Source: Paracoccaceae bacterium
GTDB lineage: Bacteria; Pseudomonadota; Alphaproteobacteria; Rhodobacterales; Rhodobacteraceae
Direction: 5' to 3'
Assembly: GCA_021648025.1 (NCBI GenBank)
Contig: JAKITO010000009.1
Location: 1 to 64,000, forward strand
DNA: 64,000 bases
Shown piece by piece: positions 1 through 8,559 of the stretch. The notes below the pieces were generated by a model, which did no database searches, was not told where the DNA came from, and was given only the letters and a program-made list of their open reading frames with translations. A program made the position numbers and the translations under genes. Numbering within the stretch: position 1 is the first letter of the stretch; the number at the start of each line of letters is the position of its first letter.

Positions 1-1574
1 CGCCGGACCACGCGGGGGGAAACCTCGGGTAATTCCACCGTGAAATCCTGCGGCCCGTTGGTGCTGACCCTTGCGGTGATGTCTTGGTCAAGGTGGGTCA
101 GGGTCACGTCCCGGGTCAATGGCTGCCACAGGGTAAAGCCGCTGACATTTGGGTTGTCCCAAAGGCCCAAAGCCGTCAGAGCGGCGATGGAACGGGCTTT
201 GGTGCAGGCCACCGGGGGTGGCGTGAGGGTGTCAATGTGACGGGCGATCAGCCCGGTATCCATATCGCCCGCCTTGAAGTCGGGCTGTGCTGCAAGCGCG
301 CTCAGGAAGGAAATGTTGGTGGTCAGCCCACCCACATCCGTGTGGCGCAAGGCACGTTCCAGTTGGTTCAGCGCCGCCCCACGGTTCGGGCCATGCACCA
401 CCAGTTTGGCAATCATCGGGTCGTACCAGGGGCTGATGGTATCGCCCTGGCGCACACCGCTGTCGGCGCGGGCACCATCGGGGAAACTCAGGTGGGTCAG
501 GGTGCCGGTGGCGGGCAGGAACCCTGCTGGCACGTCTTCGGCGTAAAGGCGCGCCTCGAAGGCATGACCGGATATGTGCAGGTCTTGTTGTTGTTTTGGC
601 AGCGGTTCGCCCGCGGCCACGCGCAGTTGCCATTCGACCAGATCAACGCCGGTGATGGCTTCGGTGACCGGGTGTTCGACCTGAAGCCTTGTGTTCATTT
701 CCATGAACCAGAAGCGGTCGGCGCGCAGCCCGTCCGAGGCGTCGACGATGAATTCGACTGTTCCGGCCCCGGAGTAGCCGATGGCCTCGGCGGCGCGCAC
801 GCCGGCCTGGCCCATGGCGGCGCGCATTTCATCTGTCATGCCGGGTGCCGGGGCCTCTTCGATCACCTTCTGGTGACGCCGTTGCAACGAGCAGTCGCGT
901 TCGAACAGATGCACGGCATTGGTGCCATCGCCGAATATCTGAATTTCGATATGGCGCGGTTTGCTGACGTATTTCTCGACCAGAACATCGGCGTTGCCGA
1001 AGGCTGTGGCGGCCTCTCCTCGTGCGCTTTGCAGCGCCTCGTCGAAGGTATCGGGGGTTTCAACCAGCCGCATACCTTTGCCGCCACCGCCCGCAACCGC
1101 CTTGATCAGCACCGGATAGGTGATGGTTTTGGCCTGTTCGGCCAGAAATTTGTCGTCCTGATTGGCGCCGTGATAGCCCGGAACCACCGGCACGCCAGCC
1201 TTTTCCATCAAAACCTTGGCAGCATCCTTGAGGCCCATTGCACGAATGGCATCGCCCGAGGGACCAATGAAAGTCAGCCCGGCGTTATGCACTGCATCGA
1301 CAAAATCAGGGTTCTCTGACAGGAAGCCATAGCCCGGGTGAATGGCCTGAGCGCCGCTGTCCAGAGCGGCCTGGATGATCACATCGCCCTTGAGATAGCT
1401 GTCAGCCGGGGCAGATCCGCCGATATGCACCGCTTTGTCGGCCATTTCCACGTGTTTGGCATTTGCGTCGGCGTCGGAGTAGACAGCGACGCAAGTGATG
1501 CCCATTTTCTGCGCCGTGTGCATGACGCGGACAGCGATTTCACCGCGGTTGGCAATCAGGATGGTATTGAACAT
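1..1574 (-). CDS. mccA: Methylcrotonyl-CoA carboxylase biotin-carboxylase subunit, 3' end missing
   Basis: Minus-strand frame open from an ATG at 1574 to the left edge, about 524 codons, with the C-terminus outside the window. The N-terminus MFNTILIANRGEIAVRV is the classic biotin carboxylase start. An ATP-grasp glycine loop (AVAGGGGKGMR) lies near residue 160 and EMNTRLQVEHPVTE near residue 290. The biotinylated lysine domain (AMKM) would lie beyond the edge and cannot be seen. The subunit carboxylates biotin with ATP and bicarbonate. With mccB and ivd downstream of and upstream of each other on the same strand, it should serve leucine degradation (3-methylcrotonyl-CoA to 3-methylglutaconyl-CoA). 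A propionyl- or geranyl-CoA carboxylase subunit is the main alternative; the ivd neighbour argues for methylcrotonyl-CoA. Confidence 0.93.
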   Translation of the reverse strand, partial: MFNTILIANRGEIAVRVMHTAQKMGITCVAVYSDADANAKHVEMADKAVHIGGSAPADSYLKGDVIIQAALDSGAQAIHPGYGFLSENPDFVDAVHNAGLTFIGPSGDAIRAMGLKDAAKVLMEKAGVPVVPGYHGANQDDKFLAEQAKTITYPVLIKAVAGGGGKGMRLVETPDTFDEALQSARGEAATAFGNADVLVEKYVSKPRHIEIQIFGDGTNAVHLFERDCSLQRRHQKVIEEAPAPGMTDEMRAAMGQAGVRAAEAIGYSGAGTVEFIVDASDGLRADRFWFMEMNTRLQVEHPVTEAITGVDLVEWQLRVAAGEPLPKQQQDLHISGHAFEARLYAEDVPAGFLPATGTLTHLSFPDGARADSGVRQGDTISPWYDPMIAKLVVHGPNRGAALNQLERALRHTDVGGLTTNISFLSALAAQPDFKAGDMDTGLIARHIDTLTPPPVACTKARSIAALTALGLWDNPNVSGFTLWQPLTRDVTLTHLDQDITARVSTNGPQDFTVELPEVSPRVVR

Positions 1575-1698
1575 GAGCGATGTCCTTTGTTGGGCTGTTG
1601 GACCGGGGGCCAGCCCCGTCGCCATTGTCTCTGGGACCAATGGCGTTCCAATGACGACCCCCGGAGATTATTTGGCAAGATGAAGGGGGAACGAAGGG
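1575..1698. other. mccB-mccA spacer with a lineage-typical element
   Basis: 124-bp spacer inside the presumed leucine operon. It holds a small GC hairpin near 1610-1625 and a CCCCGGAG...AAGATGAAGGG stretch (about 1659-1689) that I remember as a common intergenic sequence of roseobacter genomes. There is one copy here and its function is unknown. No ORF is supported. Confidence 0.35.
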
Positions 1699-3309
1699 TT
1701 ACATTCTGAACAGGCCGAATTTTGTGTCGAGGATCGGAGCGTTGAGGGCGGTTTGCAGGCTTAGGTGCAGGACGTCGCGGGATTTGCGCGGGTCAATTAT
1801 GCCGTCATCCCAGAGGCGAGCCGAAGCATAGAGCGGGTGGGACTGGTGTTCAAACATATCCAGGGTGGGTTGTTTGAAGCTGGCCTCTTCTTCTCGCGTC
1901 CATGTGCCGCCTGCCCGCTCGATGCCGTCACGTTTGACAGTGGCCAAAACGCCTGCGGCCTGTTCGCCGCCCATCACCGAAATGCGGGAGTTGGGCCAGG
2001 TCCACAAAAAGCGGGGGGAATAGGCGCGGCCCGACATGCCGTAGTTGCCCGCACCAAACGAGCCGCCGACGATCATGGTGATCTTGGGGACCTTGGTGGT
2101 GGCGACAGCCGTGACCAGTTTGGCGCCGTGACGGGCGATGCCTTCGTTTTCGTATTTTTGCCCGACCATGAAGCCGGTGATATTTTGCAGAAACACCAGT
2201 GGGATATGGCGTTGCGAGCAAAGCTCGACAAAATGCGCGCCCTTCAGGGCACTTTCAGAGAACAGCACGCCGTTGTTGGCGATGATCCCGATGGGGATTC
2301 CTTTGAGATGGGCGAACCCGGTCACAAGGGTCTCGCCGTAGCGCGGTTTGAATTCGTCGAAGCGGCTGCCATCAACCAGGCGCATGATCACTTCGCGGAT
2401 GTCATAAGGCTGGCGCGGGTCCGATGGCACCACCCCGAGGATTTCTTCGGGGTCATAGACGGGCTCTTGCGGGGTTGCCATCCGTAGGGCGGGGTTCACC
2501 CCGCCGCCCCGGTTCAGTGATCCCACCGCTTGTCGCGCCAATGCCAACGCGTGGGCATCATCTTCGGCCAGGTAATCCGCCACACCGGACAGGCGGGTAT
2601 GCACGTCGCCACCGCCGAGGTCTTCGGCGGACACGATCTCTCCGGTCGCGGCCTTGACCAACGGCGGCCCGGCCAGAAAAATGGTCCCCTGATCGCGCAC
2701 AATGATTGTCACATCGGACATGGCCGGCACGTACGCGCCGCCCGCTGTACACGACCCCATGACCACGGCGATCTGCGGGATGCCAAGGGCGGACATGTTG
2801 GCCTGATTGTAAAATATCCGGCCAAAGTGGTCGCGGTCCGGGAATACTTCGTCCTGATTGGGCAGATTGGCACCGCCCGAATCCACCAGGTAAATGCAGG
2901 GCAGGTTGTTCTCTTGCGCAATTTCCTGCGCCCGCAGATGTTTCTTGACCGTCATCGGAAAATATGTGCCGCCCTTTACGGTGGCGTCATTGCACAGAAC
3001 CATCACGTCAATCCCGTGCACCTGGCCGATACCGGCAATCACCCCCGCCCCGGGGGCGGCACCGTCGTACATGCCATGCGCCGCCGTAGTGCCAACCTCA
3101 AGAAATGACGAGCCGGGATCAAGCAGGTTTGATACCCGGTCACGCGGCAGCATCTTGCCACGCGAAAGATGCCGGGCCCGGGATTTTTCGTGGCCGCCCT
3201 GGATGGCCAGATCAGCCGCCTCGCGGATGGTCGCCAGCATATCCAGATGGGCGGCACGGTTGGATTGGAAAGCTTCGGAGGATGGGAGGGCCTGAGAGGT
3301 TAGTTTCAT
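1699..3309 (-). CDS. mccB: Methylcrotonyl-CoA carboxylase carboxyltransferase subunit
   Basis: 536 aa, the usual size for the beta subunit. It has two crotonase-like carboxyltransferase halves: the N-terminal half contains [24 protein letters not shown] and [15 protein letters not shown], the C-terminal half [26 protein letters not shown] and [16 protein letters not shown]. It transfers CO2 from biotin on MccA to 3-methylcrotonyl-CoA in leucine breakdown. It lies in the order ivd, LprI-like, mccB, mccA on one strand. The linker between the halves ([12 protein letters not shown]) is encoded by a palindromic sequence that also occurs between genes elsewhere in the window (see the repeat at 2484-2505). 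The substrate call rests on neighbours; the sequence alone also fits other acyl-CoA carboxylases. Confidence 0.95.
   Translation of the reverse strand: MKLTSQALPSSEAFQSNRAAHLDMLATIREAADLAIQGGHEKSRARHLSRGKMLPRDRVSNLLDPGSSFLEVGTTAAHGMYDGAAPGAGVIAGIGQVHGIDVMVLCNDATVKGGTYFPMTVKKHLRAQEIAQENNLPCIYLVDSGGANLPNQDEVFPDRDHFGRIFYNQANMSALGIPQIAVVMGSCTAGGAYVPAMSDVTIIVRDQGTIFLAGPPLVKAATGEIVSAEDLGGGDVHTRLSGVADYLAEDDAHALALARQAVGSLNRGGGVNPALRMATPQEPVYDPEEILGVVPSDPRQPYDIREVIMRLVDGSRFDEFKPRYGETLVTGFAHLKGIPIGIIANNGVLFSESALKGAHFVELCSQRHIPLVFLQNITGFMVGQKYENEGIARHGAKLVTAVATTKVPKITMIVGGSFGAGNYGMSGRAYSPRFLWTWPNSRISVMGGEQAAGVLATVKRDGIERAGGTWTREEEASFKQPTLDMFEHQSHPLYASARLWDDGIIDPRKSRDVLHLSLQTALNAPILDTKFGLFRM
2484..2505. 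repeat. Palindromic GTAGGG-type repeat inside mccB
   Basis: Hairpin-forming sequence with GGCGGGG and CCCCGCC arms around a TTCA centre, preceded by GTA. Twenty-one consecutive bases (2485-2505) are identical to the intergenic copy at 23944-23964. Read on the minus strand it codes for GGVNPAL within the inter-domain linker of MccB, in frame and without a stop. Confidence 0.8.
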
Positions 3310-3372
3310 TGTAATAAGCCTTTTGCCAAGAGCAGGATTGGAAACGGTTCAGGTTCAAGCATGATGCCCGGA

Positions 3373-3867
3373 CTAGTCGCCAATCCACGCCTGTTCCAGA
3401 TAAAGCGCCTGTTCGCCGGTCAGGCGCAAATGACAGGCCAGCGTGGCCGGGCCACCGCCGGTACCCCCGCCCCATTGGGATCTTTCAAAATCACACGTTG
3501 CATCGCGCCAGGTGACCCAGGCACGCTGGGCCGCGCGCAACGCAGGTTCGGTCGAAGGTTCCTGCGTGAGTTTACCGGCGTCGCGGGCGCGGGTCTTGTT
3601 GCGGATCACCTTATAGGTGCTGTTCAGCCGGGCATCCCAGAACTGCAATTCCTGATCCAGACAGGCCCCCATGCCATAGGTGGTCGACCCATCGGGCGTT
3701 GCGCCCATACAGCGGTTGGCCGACGCCCCGACACAAGCACGTCGCACGTTCAAGACAGAACCGGCATTGGTCAGACAATCCGCCGTGGCAATGATCGAAT
3801 AGCGCAGATCCTGCGCCTGTACCGGTGCCGCCAACATCAGGATCGCAATTAATAGCATTCGCGTCAC
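3373..3867 (-). CDS. LprI/DUF1311-like secreted protein
   Basis: 164 aa with a short signal peptide ([19 protein letters not shown]), so periplasmic. The body matches the lysozyme-inhibitor LprI N-terminal (DUF1311) pattern: [20 protein letters not shown], then [19 protein letters not shown] and a [12 protein letters not shown] segment. Several cysteines (tcdC, rrACvg, RCMG, GACLD, ATCDF, LACH) could form disulfides. The start overlaps the ivd stop by 4 bp (ATGA), and mccB follows 63 bp later. It is thus translated within the leucine-degradation operon although no role in that pathway is known. The family includes lysozyme inhibitors, but most members are uncharacterised, so no function is assigned. 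Confidence 0.75.
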   Translation of the reverse strand: MTRMLLIAILMLAAPVQAQDLRYSIIATADCLTNAGSVLNVRRACVGASANRCMGATPDGSTTYGMGACLDQELQFWDARLNSTYKVIRNKTRARDAGKLTQEPSTEPALRAAQRAWVTWRDATCDFERSQWGGGTGGGPATLACHLRLTGEQALYLEQAWIGD

Positions 3868-5027
3868 CCCATCGCCCCCAGCATCTCGCGCCCGATCAGC
3901 ATTCGTCGGATTTCAGACGTGCCCGCCCCAATCTCCATCAGCTTGGCATCGCGGAATATCCGCCCCACCGGGTTGTCCGACAGATACCCGGCCCCGCCCA
4001 TCGCCTGCACCGCCTGATGCGCCTGTTTCATTGCCTCTTCAGAGGCATACAAACAACAGGCCGCCGCGTCCTGACGGGTGACATCACCCCGATCACAGGC
4101 CTTGGCGACTTCGTACACATACGCCCGGGCCGAATTCATTGCCGTATACATATCCGCCATCTTGCCCTGCATCAGTTGGAACGACCCAATCGGCTGGCCG
4201 AACTGCTTGCGCGTCGCCATATAGGGCATGATCTCGTCCAGACAGGACGCCATGATGCCGGTGCCAATACCGGCCAGAACCACCCGTTCGTAATCAAGGC
4301 CAGACATCAGAACGGCAACCCCGCGCCCTTCCTGTCCCAGTACGTTCTCAAACGGTACTTCGACGTCGTCAAAGATCAGTTCGGCGGTGTTTGACCCGCG
4401 CATCCCCAGCTTGTCGAAATGCGGGCCGGTGGAAAATCCCTTGAACGTCTTTTCAATCAGGAACGCGGTCATGCCCCGGCTGCCGGCCTCTGGGTCGGTC
4501 TTGGCATAAACCACCAAAGTATCCGCATCCGGGCCATTGGTGATCCAGTATTTGTTGCCGTGCAATCGGTAATGATCGTTGCGTTTTTCGGCCCTTAGTT
4601 TCATGGAAACAACGTCGGACCCCGCCCCGGCCTCGCTCATTGCCAAGGCACCCACATGTTCGCCCGATACCAGCCCCGGCAGGTATTTCGCCTTCTGCTC
4701 GGGGGTGCCGTTCAGCTTGATCTGATTGACGCACAGGTTGGAATGCGCCCCATACGACAGCGCCACCGAGGCACTGGCGCGGGCCACTTCTTCGACCACA
4801 ATCGTATGCGCCAGATACGACATGCCAGCCCCGCCGAATTCTTCCGGCACCGTCACCCCCAACAGGCCCAAATTACCCATTTCGCGCCAAAGCTCAGAAG
4901 GAAATTCATTGCTCAGATCAATCTGGGCCGCCATTGGCCGGACCCGCTCCTGCGCCCAGCGATGCACCATTTCGCGCAGGGCATTCACATCCTCACCAAG
5001 ATCAAATTGCATGGTTGCATTGAACAT
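3864..5027 (-). CDS. ivd: Isovaleryl-CoA dehydrogenase
   Basis: 387 aa acyl-CoA dehydrogenase. Family signatures are visible: [16 protein letters not shown] (about 129-144), [18 protein letters not shown] (160-177), and [19 protein letters not shown] and [21 protein letters not shown] toward the C-terminus. A glutamate in GLDYERVV (E247) sits where isovaleryl-CoA dehydrogenases carry their catalytic base, unlike the C-terminal Glu of short and medium-chain enzymes. It oxidises isovaleryl-CoA to 3-methylcrotonyl-CoA using FAD and passes electrons to ETF. It is first in the operon, with the LprI-like gene and mccB next. A palindrome just upstream (5050-5063) may be its operator. Confidence 0.94.
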   Translation of the reverse strand: MFNATMQFDLGEDVNALREMVHRWAQERVRPMAAQIDLSNEFPSELWREMGNLGLLGVTVPEEFGGAGMSYLAHTIVVEEVARASASVALSYGAHSNLCVNQIKLNGTPEQKAKYLPGLVSGEHVGALAMSEAGAGSDVVSMKLRAEKRNDHYRLHGNKYWITNGPDADTLVVYAKTDPEAGSRGMTAFLIEKTFKGFSTGPHFDKLGMRGSNTAELIFDDVEVPFENVLGQEGRGVAVLMSGLDYERVVLAGIGTGIMASCLDEIMPYMATRKQFGQPIGSFQLMQGKMADMYTAMNSARAYVYEVAKACDRGDVTRQDAAACCLYASEEAMKQAHQAVQAMGGAGYLSDNPVGRIFRDAKLMEIGAGTSEIRRMLIGREMLGAMG

Positions 5028-5049
5028 TCGGGGCTTCCTTGGGATTATC

Positions 5050-5063
5050 TGAACAGTTGTTCA
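5050..5063. promoter_or_regulatory. Operator-like palindrome upstream of ivd
   Basis: TGAACA-GT-TGTTCA, perfect 6-bp arms, 23 bp before the ivd start codon in the 140-bp spacer. Size and position suit a TetR-type repressor site for the leucine operon. The regulator is not in the window. Confidence 0.45.
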
Positions 5064-5168
5064 ATAACCAATAGCAACAACCATCATCCACGTCAATCAT
5101 TAGCACCGGCAGGTCGGCTGGATGCCAATCAACTAACCAGCGTGGGCGCATGCGCCCACTCTATTGGA

Positions 5169-6389
5169 TTACGCCTGGCTTTGAAAAACTGTGCTGACTT
5201 CGTCGCGGATGATCCTTGCAATCAACGCACAATCCGAAAGGCTGAAGGTCAGCGGCACCCGCATGTCCACAATTCCCGCCAGAATATGATCGCTCACCGG
5301 CATCTTCTTGGATTCAACAAAACGCCAGTGATCGTATTTTGAGGTGAACCCGGTCGGCGCCCCGGCCCCGAACCACTTGAGTTCGACTCCGCGCTCTGCA
5401 CACCGCTTCAAAACCTCGCGAACCGCCCCTTCGCTCCAGTCAAGCAGCAGGAACTGGATCGACGATCCGACATAATGCTCAGCCTCCGGGCGCTCGATGA
5501 CCTGCAATCCCGGCGTGGCGCGCAGGCCCGCCTCAAGCACGCCGTAGCGTTCATTCCACCGCGCCACCTGGTGGTCCAGCACCGCCAGCTGAGGCCGCAG
5601 GATCGCGGCGCGCAGATTGTCCATACGCCCGGAAATATTCGGGGTCTGGTATTTGATCGCCTCAAACGCCGCCGGGTCCGGCACCGCCCCGTGGCGCTCA
5701 TACAGCATGTACGACCCCGAAAGCATCACCGCGCGCGCCGCCAGATCCGCATCATCGGTGATCAGCAACCCGCCCTCGCCCGCATTCATATGTTTATAGG
5801 TCTGACAGGAATAGGCCGCCATCACCCCGTGACGCCCCGAAACCACACTGTTCAGACGCGCGCCCATGGTGTGGGCGCAATCCTCGACCACCCGCAGGCC
5901 TGCGCCATCACAAATCGCCATCAGGCGGTCCATGTCGCAGACATGCCCGCGCATATGGCTCAGCAACAGCACATCCGCCTGGGACGCCTTTTGCTCCAGA
6001 TCATCCAGATCAATGGTCAGCGCCGGCGTAACACCAACAAACACCGGTGTCGCCCCCAGTGAGGCAATGGCCCCGGGCACCGGCGCCAAGGTGAAGGCAT
6101 TCGACAGAACCTTGTCGCCCGGCCCGACACCCAAAGCCCGCAAGGCGGTCGCCATGGCATAGCCCCCCGACGCCACCGCCAGACAGTATTTCGCGCCGGT
6201 ATAGGCGGCAAATTCCTGTTCCAGCTGTGCCACCTCACTGGTTTCCCCGTCGGCCAGATTATAACGATGCAACCGCCCGTGCCGCAGCACCGCAATCGCC
6301 GCCTCGATCCCGGAATCCGGGATCGGTTCCTGTTGGGTGAAACTGCCGGTAAACTGTTCTTTCATGGCACGTTTGTGCGGGGCTTGCAC
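5169..6389 (-). CDS. DegT/DnrJ/EryC1-family PLP aminotransferase
   Basis: 406 aa from a GTG at 6389, or 398 aa from the ATG at 6365 (MKEQFTGSF); neither has a clear ribosome-binding site. Fold-type I features: YCLAVASGGYAMATALRAL (cofactor phosphate region), VVEDCAHTMGA and the Schiff-base lysine K199 in YSCQTYKHMNAGEGG. The family usually aminates nucleotide-linked keto-sugars or similar substrates in glycan or antibiotic synthesis. Here no sugar-nucleotide genes are adjacent. Its start lies 7 nt after the stop of the phosphatase gene, so the two are probably cotranscribed. The substrate is unknown. Confidence 0.85.
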   Translation of the reverse strand: MQAPHKRAMKEQFTGSFTQQEPIPDSGIEAAIAVLRHGRLHRYNLADGETSEVAQLEQEFAAYTGAKYCLAVASGGYAMATALRALGVGPGDKVLSNAFTLAPVPGAIASLGATPVFVGVTPALTIDLDDLEQKASQADVLLLSHMRGHVCDMDRLMAICDGAGLRVVEDCAHTMGARLNSVVSGRHGVMAAYSCQTYKHMNAGEGGLLITDDADLAARAVMLSGSYMLYERHGAVPDPAAFEAIKYQTPNISGRMDNLRAAILRPQLAVLDHQVARWNERYGVLEAGLRATPGLQVIERPEAEHYVGSSIQFLLLDWSEGAVREVLKRCAERGVELKWFGAGAPTGFTSKYDHWRFVESKKMPVSDHILAGIVDMRVPLTFSLSDCALIARIIRDEVSTVFQSQA

Positions 6390-6396
6390 CTGTGCG

Positions 6397-7071
6397 TCAA
6401 GTGCCCGGCCTCCCGATCAACCCGGCGACAATCGCCGGCAAATCGGCGTAATCATCCAACAATGCCTCTGGCTTCAACGCCGCCATATCCGCCCCCGATG
6501 GGCCAAAAGTGACCAATATGCTGGGAACCCCCGCCGCACGCGCCGTATCACGGTCGGTATCAGTGTCCCCCACCAACACAGTTTTCCCCGGGTCCCCCCC
6601 GGCCCGGCGCGCCGCCTCGCGCAAAGGCTCTGCGTTGGGTTTTCGCACCATAAGCGTATCCGCCCCGATCAATGAGGCAAAACTTGCGCGGACACCCAAC
6701 GACACCAGCAAAGTCTCGGCCAGCCCTTCAGGTTTATTGGTACAGATCCCAACGCGGTACCCCTGGGATTTCAACGCCTCAACCGCCGCCATCGCCCCGG
6801 GGTACAACGTTGTGTGGATGTTGATCGCCCCGCCGTAAGCCTCTAGAAACACCGGGAAATACTGTTCAACCACGGCGGCATCATACCGCCCTGCACGGGT
6901 CAGCCCGTGTTTCAACATCGCCCTGGCACCGCGCAAGGCAAGCCCGGCATCATTCTGGGGCAACAGGATATCCCCCAGCCCCATGTCACGAAAGCACACA
7001 TTCGCCGCCGCCAGCAAATCACCCGATGTATCCGCCAACGTCCCGTCCAGATCAAAGATAACACTGCGCAA
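6397..7071 (-). CDS. gph: Phosphoglycolate phosphatase (HAD family)
   Basis: The frame is open from 7185, but the best start is a TTG at 7071 with GAAGGGGG five bases upstream, giving 224 aa beginning (M)RSVIFDLDGTLADTSGDLL. This places the HAD motif I aspartates at D7 and D9, as expected. Motif II is ICTNKPEG and motifs III/IV are KPNAEPL and VLVGDTDTDRDTARAAG. The enzyme dephosphorylates 2-phosphoglycolate formed by DNA repair or photorespiratory chemistry; HAD specificity cannot be fixed by motifs alone. It is divergent from glmU, with a 132-bp gap, and probably cotranscribed with the DegT gene downstream. Confidence 0.85.
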   Translation of the reverse strand: MRSVIFDLDGTLADTSGDLLAAANVCFRDMGLGDILLPQNDAGLALRGARAMLKHGLTRAGRYDAAVVEQYFPVFLEAYGGAINIHTTLYPGAMAAVEALKSQGYRVGICTNKPEGLAETLLVSLGVRASFASLIGADTLMVRKPNAEPLREAARRAGGDPGKTVLVGDTDTDRDTARAAGVPSILVTFGPSGADMAALKPEALLDDYADLPAIVAGLIGRPGT

Positions 7072-7203
7072 TTTGCCCCCTTCGGCGCATTCCCGCGCCC
7101 CATTGTTGCAACACGCAACGTTCTTTGATGGCGTATATGCTTGCGCGCCATCCCACAGCGGATAAAACGAGGGCGGCAGAAACACAAAGAGAAAACAATA
7201 ATT

Positions 7204-8559
7204 ATGACCACCGCTCTTGTCATCCTCGCCGCAGGCAAAGGCACCCGGATGTTATCGGACACCGCCAAAGTGCTGCATCAAATCGCCCATGCGCCGATGC
7301 TGGCCCATGCCATGCGCACCGGTGCCGCCCTGAACCCGGACCGCATTATCATTGTCGCGGGGGTTGGCGCAGATGCGGTGGCAAAGGCGGCGCACAGGGT
7401 CGATGAAACCGCCGAAATTGTCCTTCAGGAAGAACAGAATGGCACGGCCCATGCGGTGGCCCAGGCAAAAAGCGCACTGGCCGGGTTTGATGGCGATATC
7501 TTTGTGCTGTATGGCGACACGCCATTCCTGCAACCAGAGACCCTGGCCGACATGCAGGCCGCGCGGGCCACCCATGACCTTGTCATCCTTGGCTTTCATC
7601 CCGCTGATCCGGGGCGCTATGGCCGGTTGGTGATGCAGGACGACACGTTGGACGCAATCGTTGAGTTCAAGGATGCCAGCCCCGAACAACGCCAGATCAG
7701 TTTTTGCAATTCCGGCTTGATGGCCTGTAACGCCACCACGCTGTTTGGTTTGATCGACGAGGTTGGCAACGACAATGCCTCTGGCGAATATTACCTGACC
7801 GATGTGGTCGCCCTGGCCCGCGACCGGGGCCTGACAGCCACCGCCGTGGCCTGCGATGAAAGCGAAACCCTGGGGGTCAATTCACGCGCCGATCTGGCCG
7901 CAGCCGAGGCAATTTTCCAAACCCGTGCCCGGGCTGAGTTGCTTGAAAACGGCGTGACAATGACCGCCCCCGAAACCGTCCACCTTGCCTTTGACACGGT
8001 GATTGGCCGCGATGCCCTGATCGAACCCAACGTGGTATTCGGCCCCGGCGTCACCATTGAAAACGGCGCGCATATCCGCGCATTTTCGCATCTCGAAGGC
8101 TGCCATGTGTCACGCGGTGCCATTGTTGGCCCTTATGCGCGGCTACGGCCCGGTGCGGAACTGGCCGAAAACGTGCGGGTAGGCAACTTTGTCGAGGTCA
8201 AGAATACAATCGTCTCTGAGGGCGCCAAAATCAACCACCTGTCTTATGTCGGTGATGCCAGCATCGGCGCGCGGGCCAATCTGGGGGCTGGCACCATTAC
8301 CTGCAACTACGACGGGGTGATGAAGCACCATACCAAGATTGGGCGCGGTGCATTCATCGGGTCAAACACCATGCTGGTGGCGCCGGTTGCAATCGGCGAC
8401 GGGGCGTTGACGGCATCGGGATCTGTGATCACCAAAGATGTAGAGGCGGGCGCTCTTTCAATGTCACGAAGTCCGCAGGTGACCAAACCGGGCCGGGCGA
8501 CCAAATTGTTCGATATGTTAAAGGCACGTAAGCGAAAACGTGATATGGAGGCAGGATAA
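7204..8559 (+). CDS. glmU: Bifunctional UDP-N-acetylglucosamine diphosphorylase/glucosamine-1-phosphate N-acetyltransferase
   Basis: 451 aa from the ATG at 7204; the frame extends upstream to 7141, but MTTALVILAAGKGTRM is the canonical N-terminus. The N-terminal half is the uridyltransferase (LAAGKGTRM, VLYGDTPFLQPETL, NSGLMACN). The C-terminal half is a left-handed beta-helix acetyltransferase (VVFGPGVTIENGAHIRAFSHLEG, YARLRPGAELAENVRVGNFVEVKN, LGAGTITCNYDGVMKHHTKIG). It makes UDP-GlcNAc for peptidoglycan and lipid A. The stop overlaps the glmS start by one base, so the hexosamine pathway is translationally coupled here. glmM is not in the window. Confidence 0.97.
   Translation: MTTALVILAAGKGTRMLSDTAKVLHQIAHAPMLAHAMRTGAALNPDRIIIVAGVGADAVAKAAHRVDETAEIVLQEEQNGTAHAVAQAKSALAGFDGDIFVLYGDTPFLQPETLADMQAARATHDLVILGFHPADPGRYGRLVMQDDTLDAIVEFKDASPEQRQISFCNSGLMACNATTLFGLIDEVGNDNASGEYYLTDVVALARDRGLTATAVACDESETLGVNSRADLAAAEAIFQTRARAELLENGVTMTAPETVHLAFDTVIGRDALIEPNVVFGPGVTIENGAHIRAFSHLEGCHVSRGAIVGPYARLRPGAELAENVRVGNFVEVKNTIVSEGAKINHLSYVGDASIGARANLGAGTITCNYDGVMKHHTKIGRGAFIGSNTMLVAPVAIGDGALTASGSVITKDVEAGALSMSRSPQVTKPGRATKLFDMLKARKRKRDMEAG

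Noticed and set aside
84-1319. Plus-strand frame of 411 codons
   Set aside because: Antisense shadow of mccA, whose minus frame has full biotin carboxylase motifs.
8400-8558. glmS ribozyme-type riboswitch
   Set aside because: glmS starts one base inside the end of glmU, so there is no leader in which such an element could lie.
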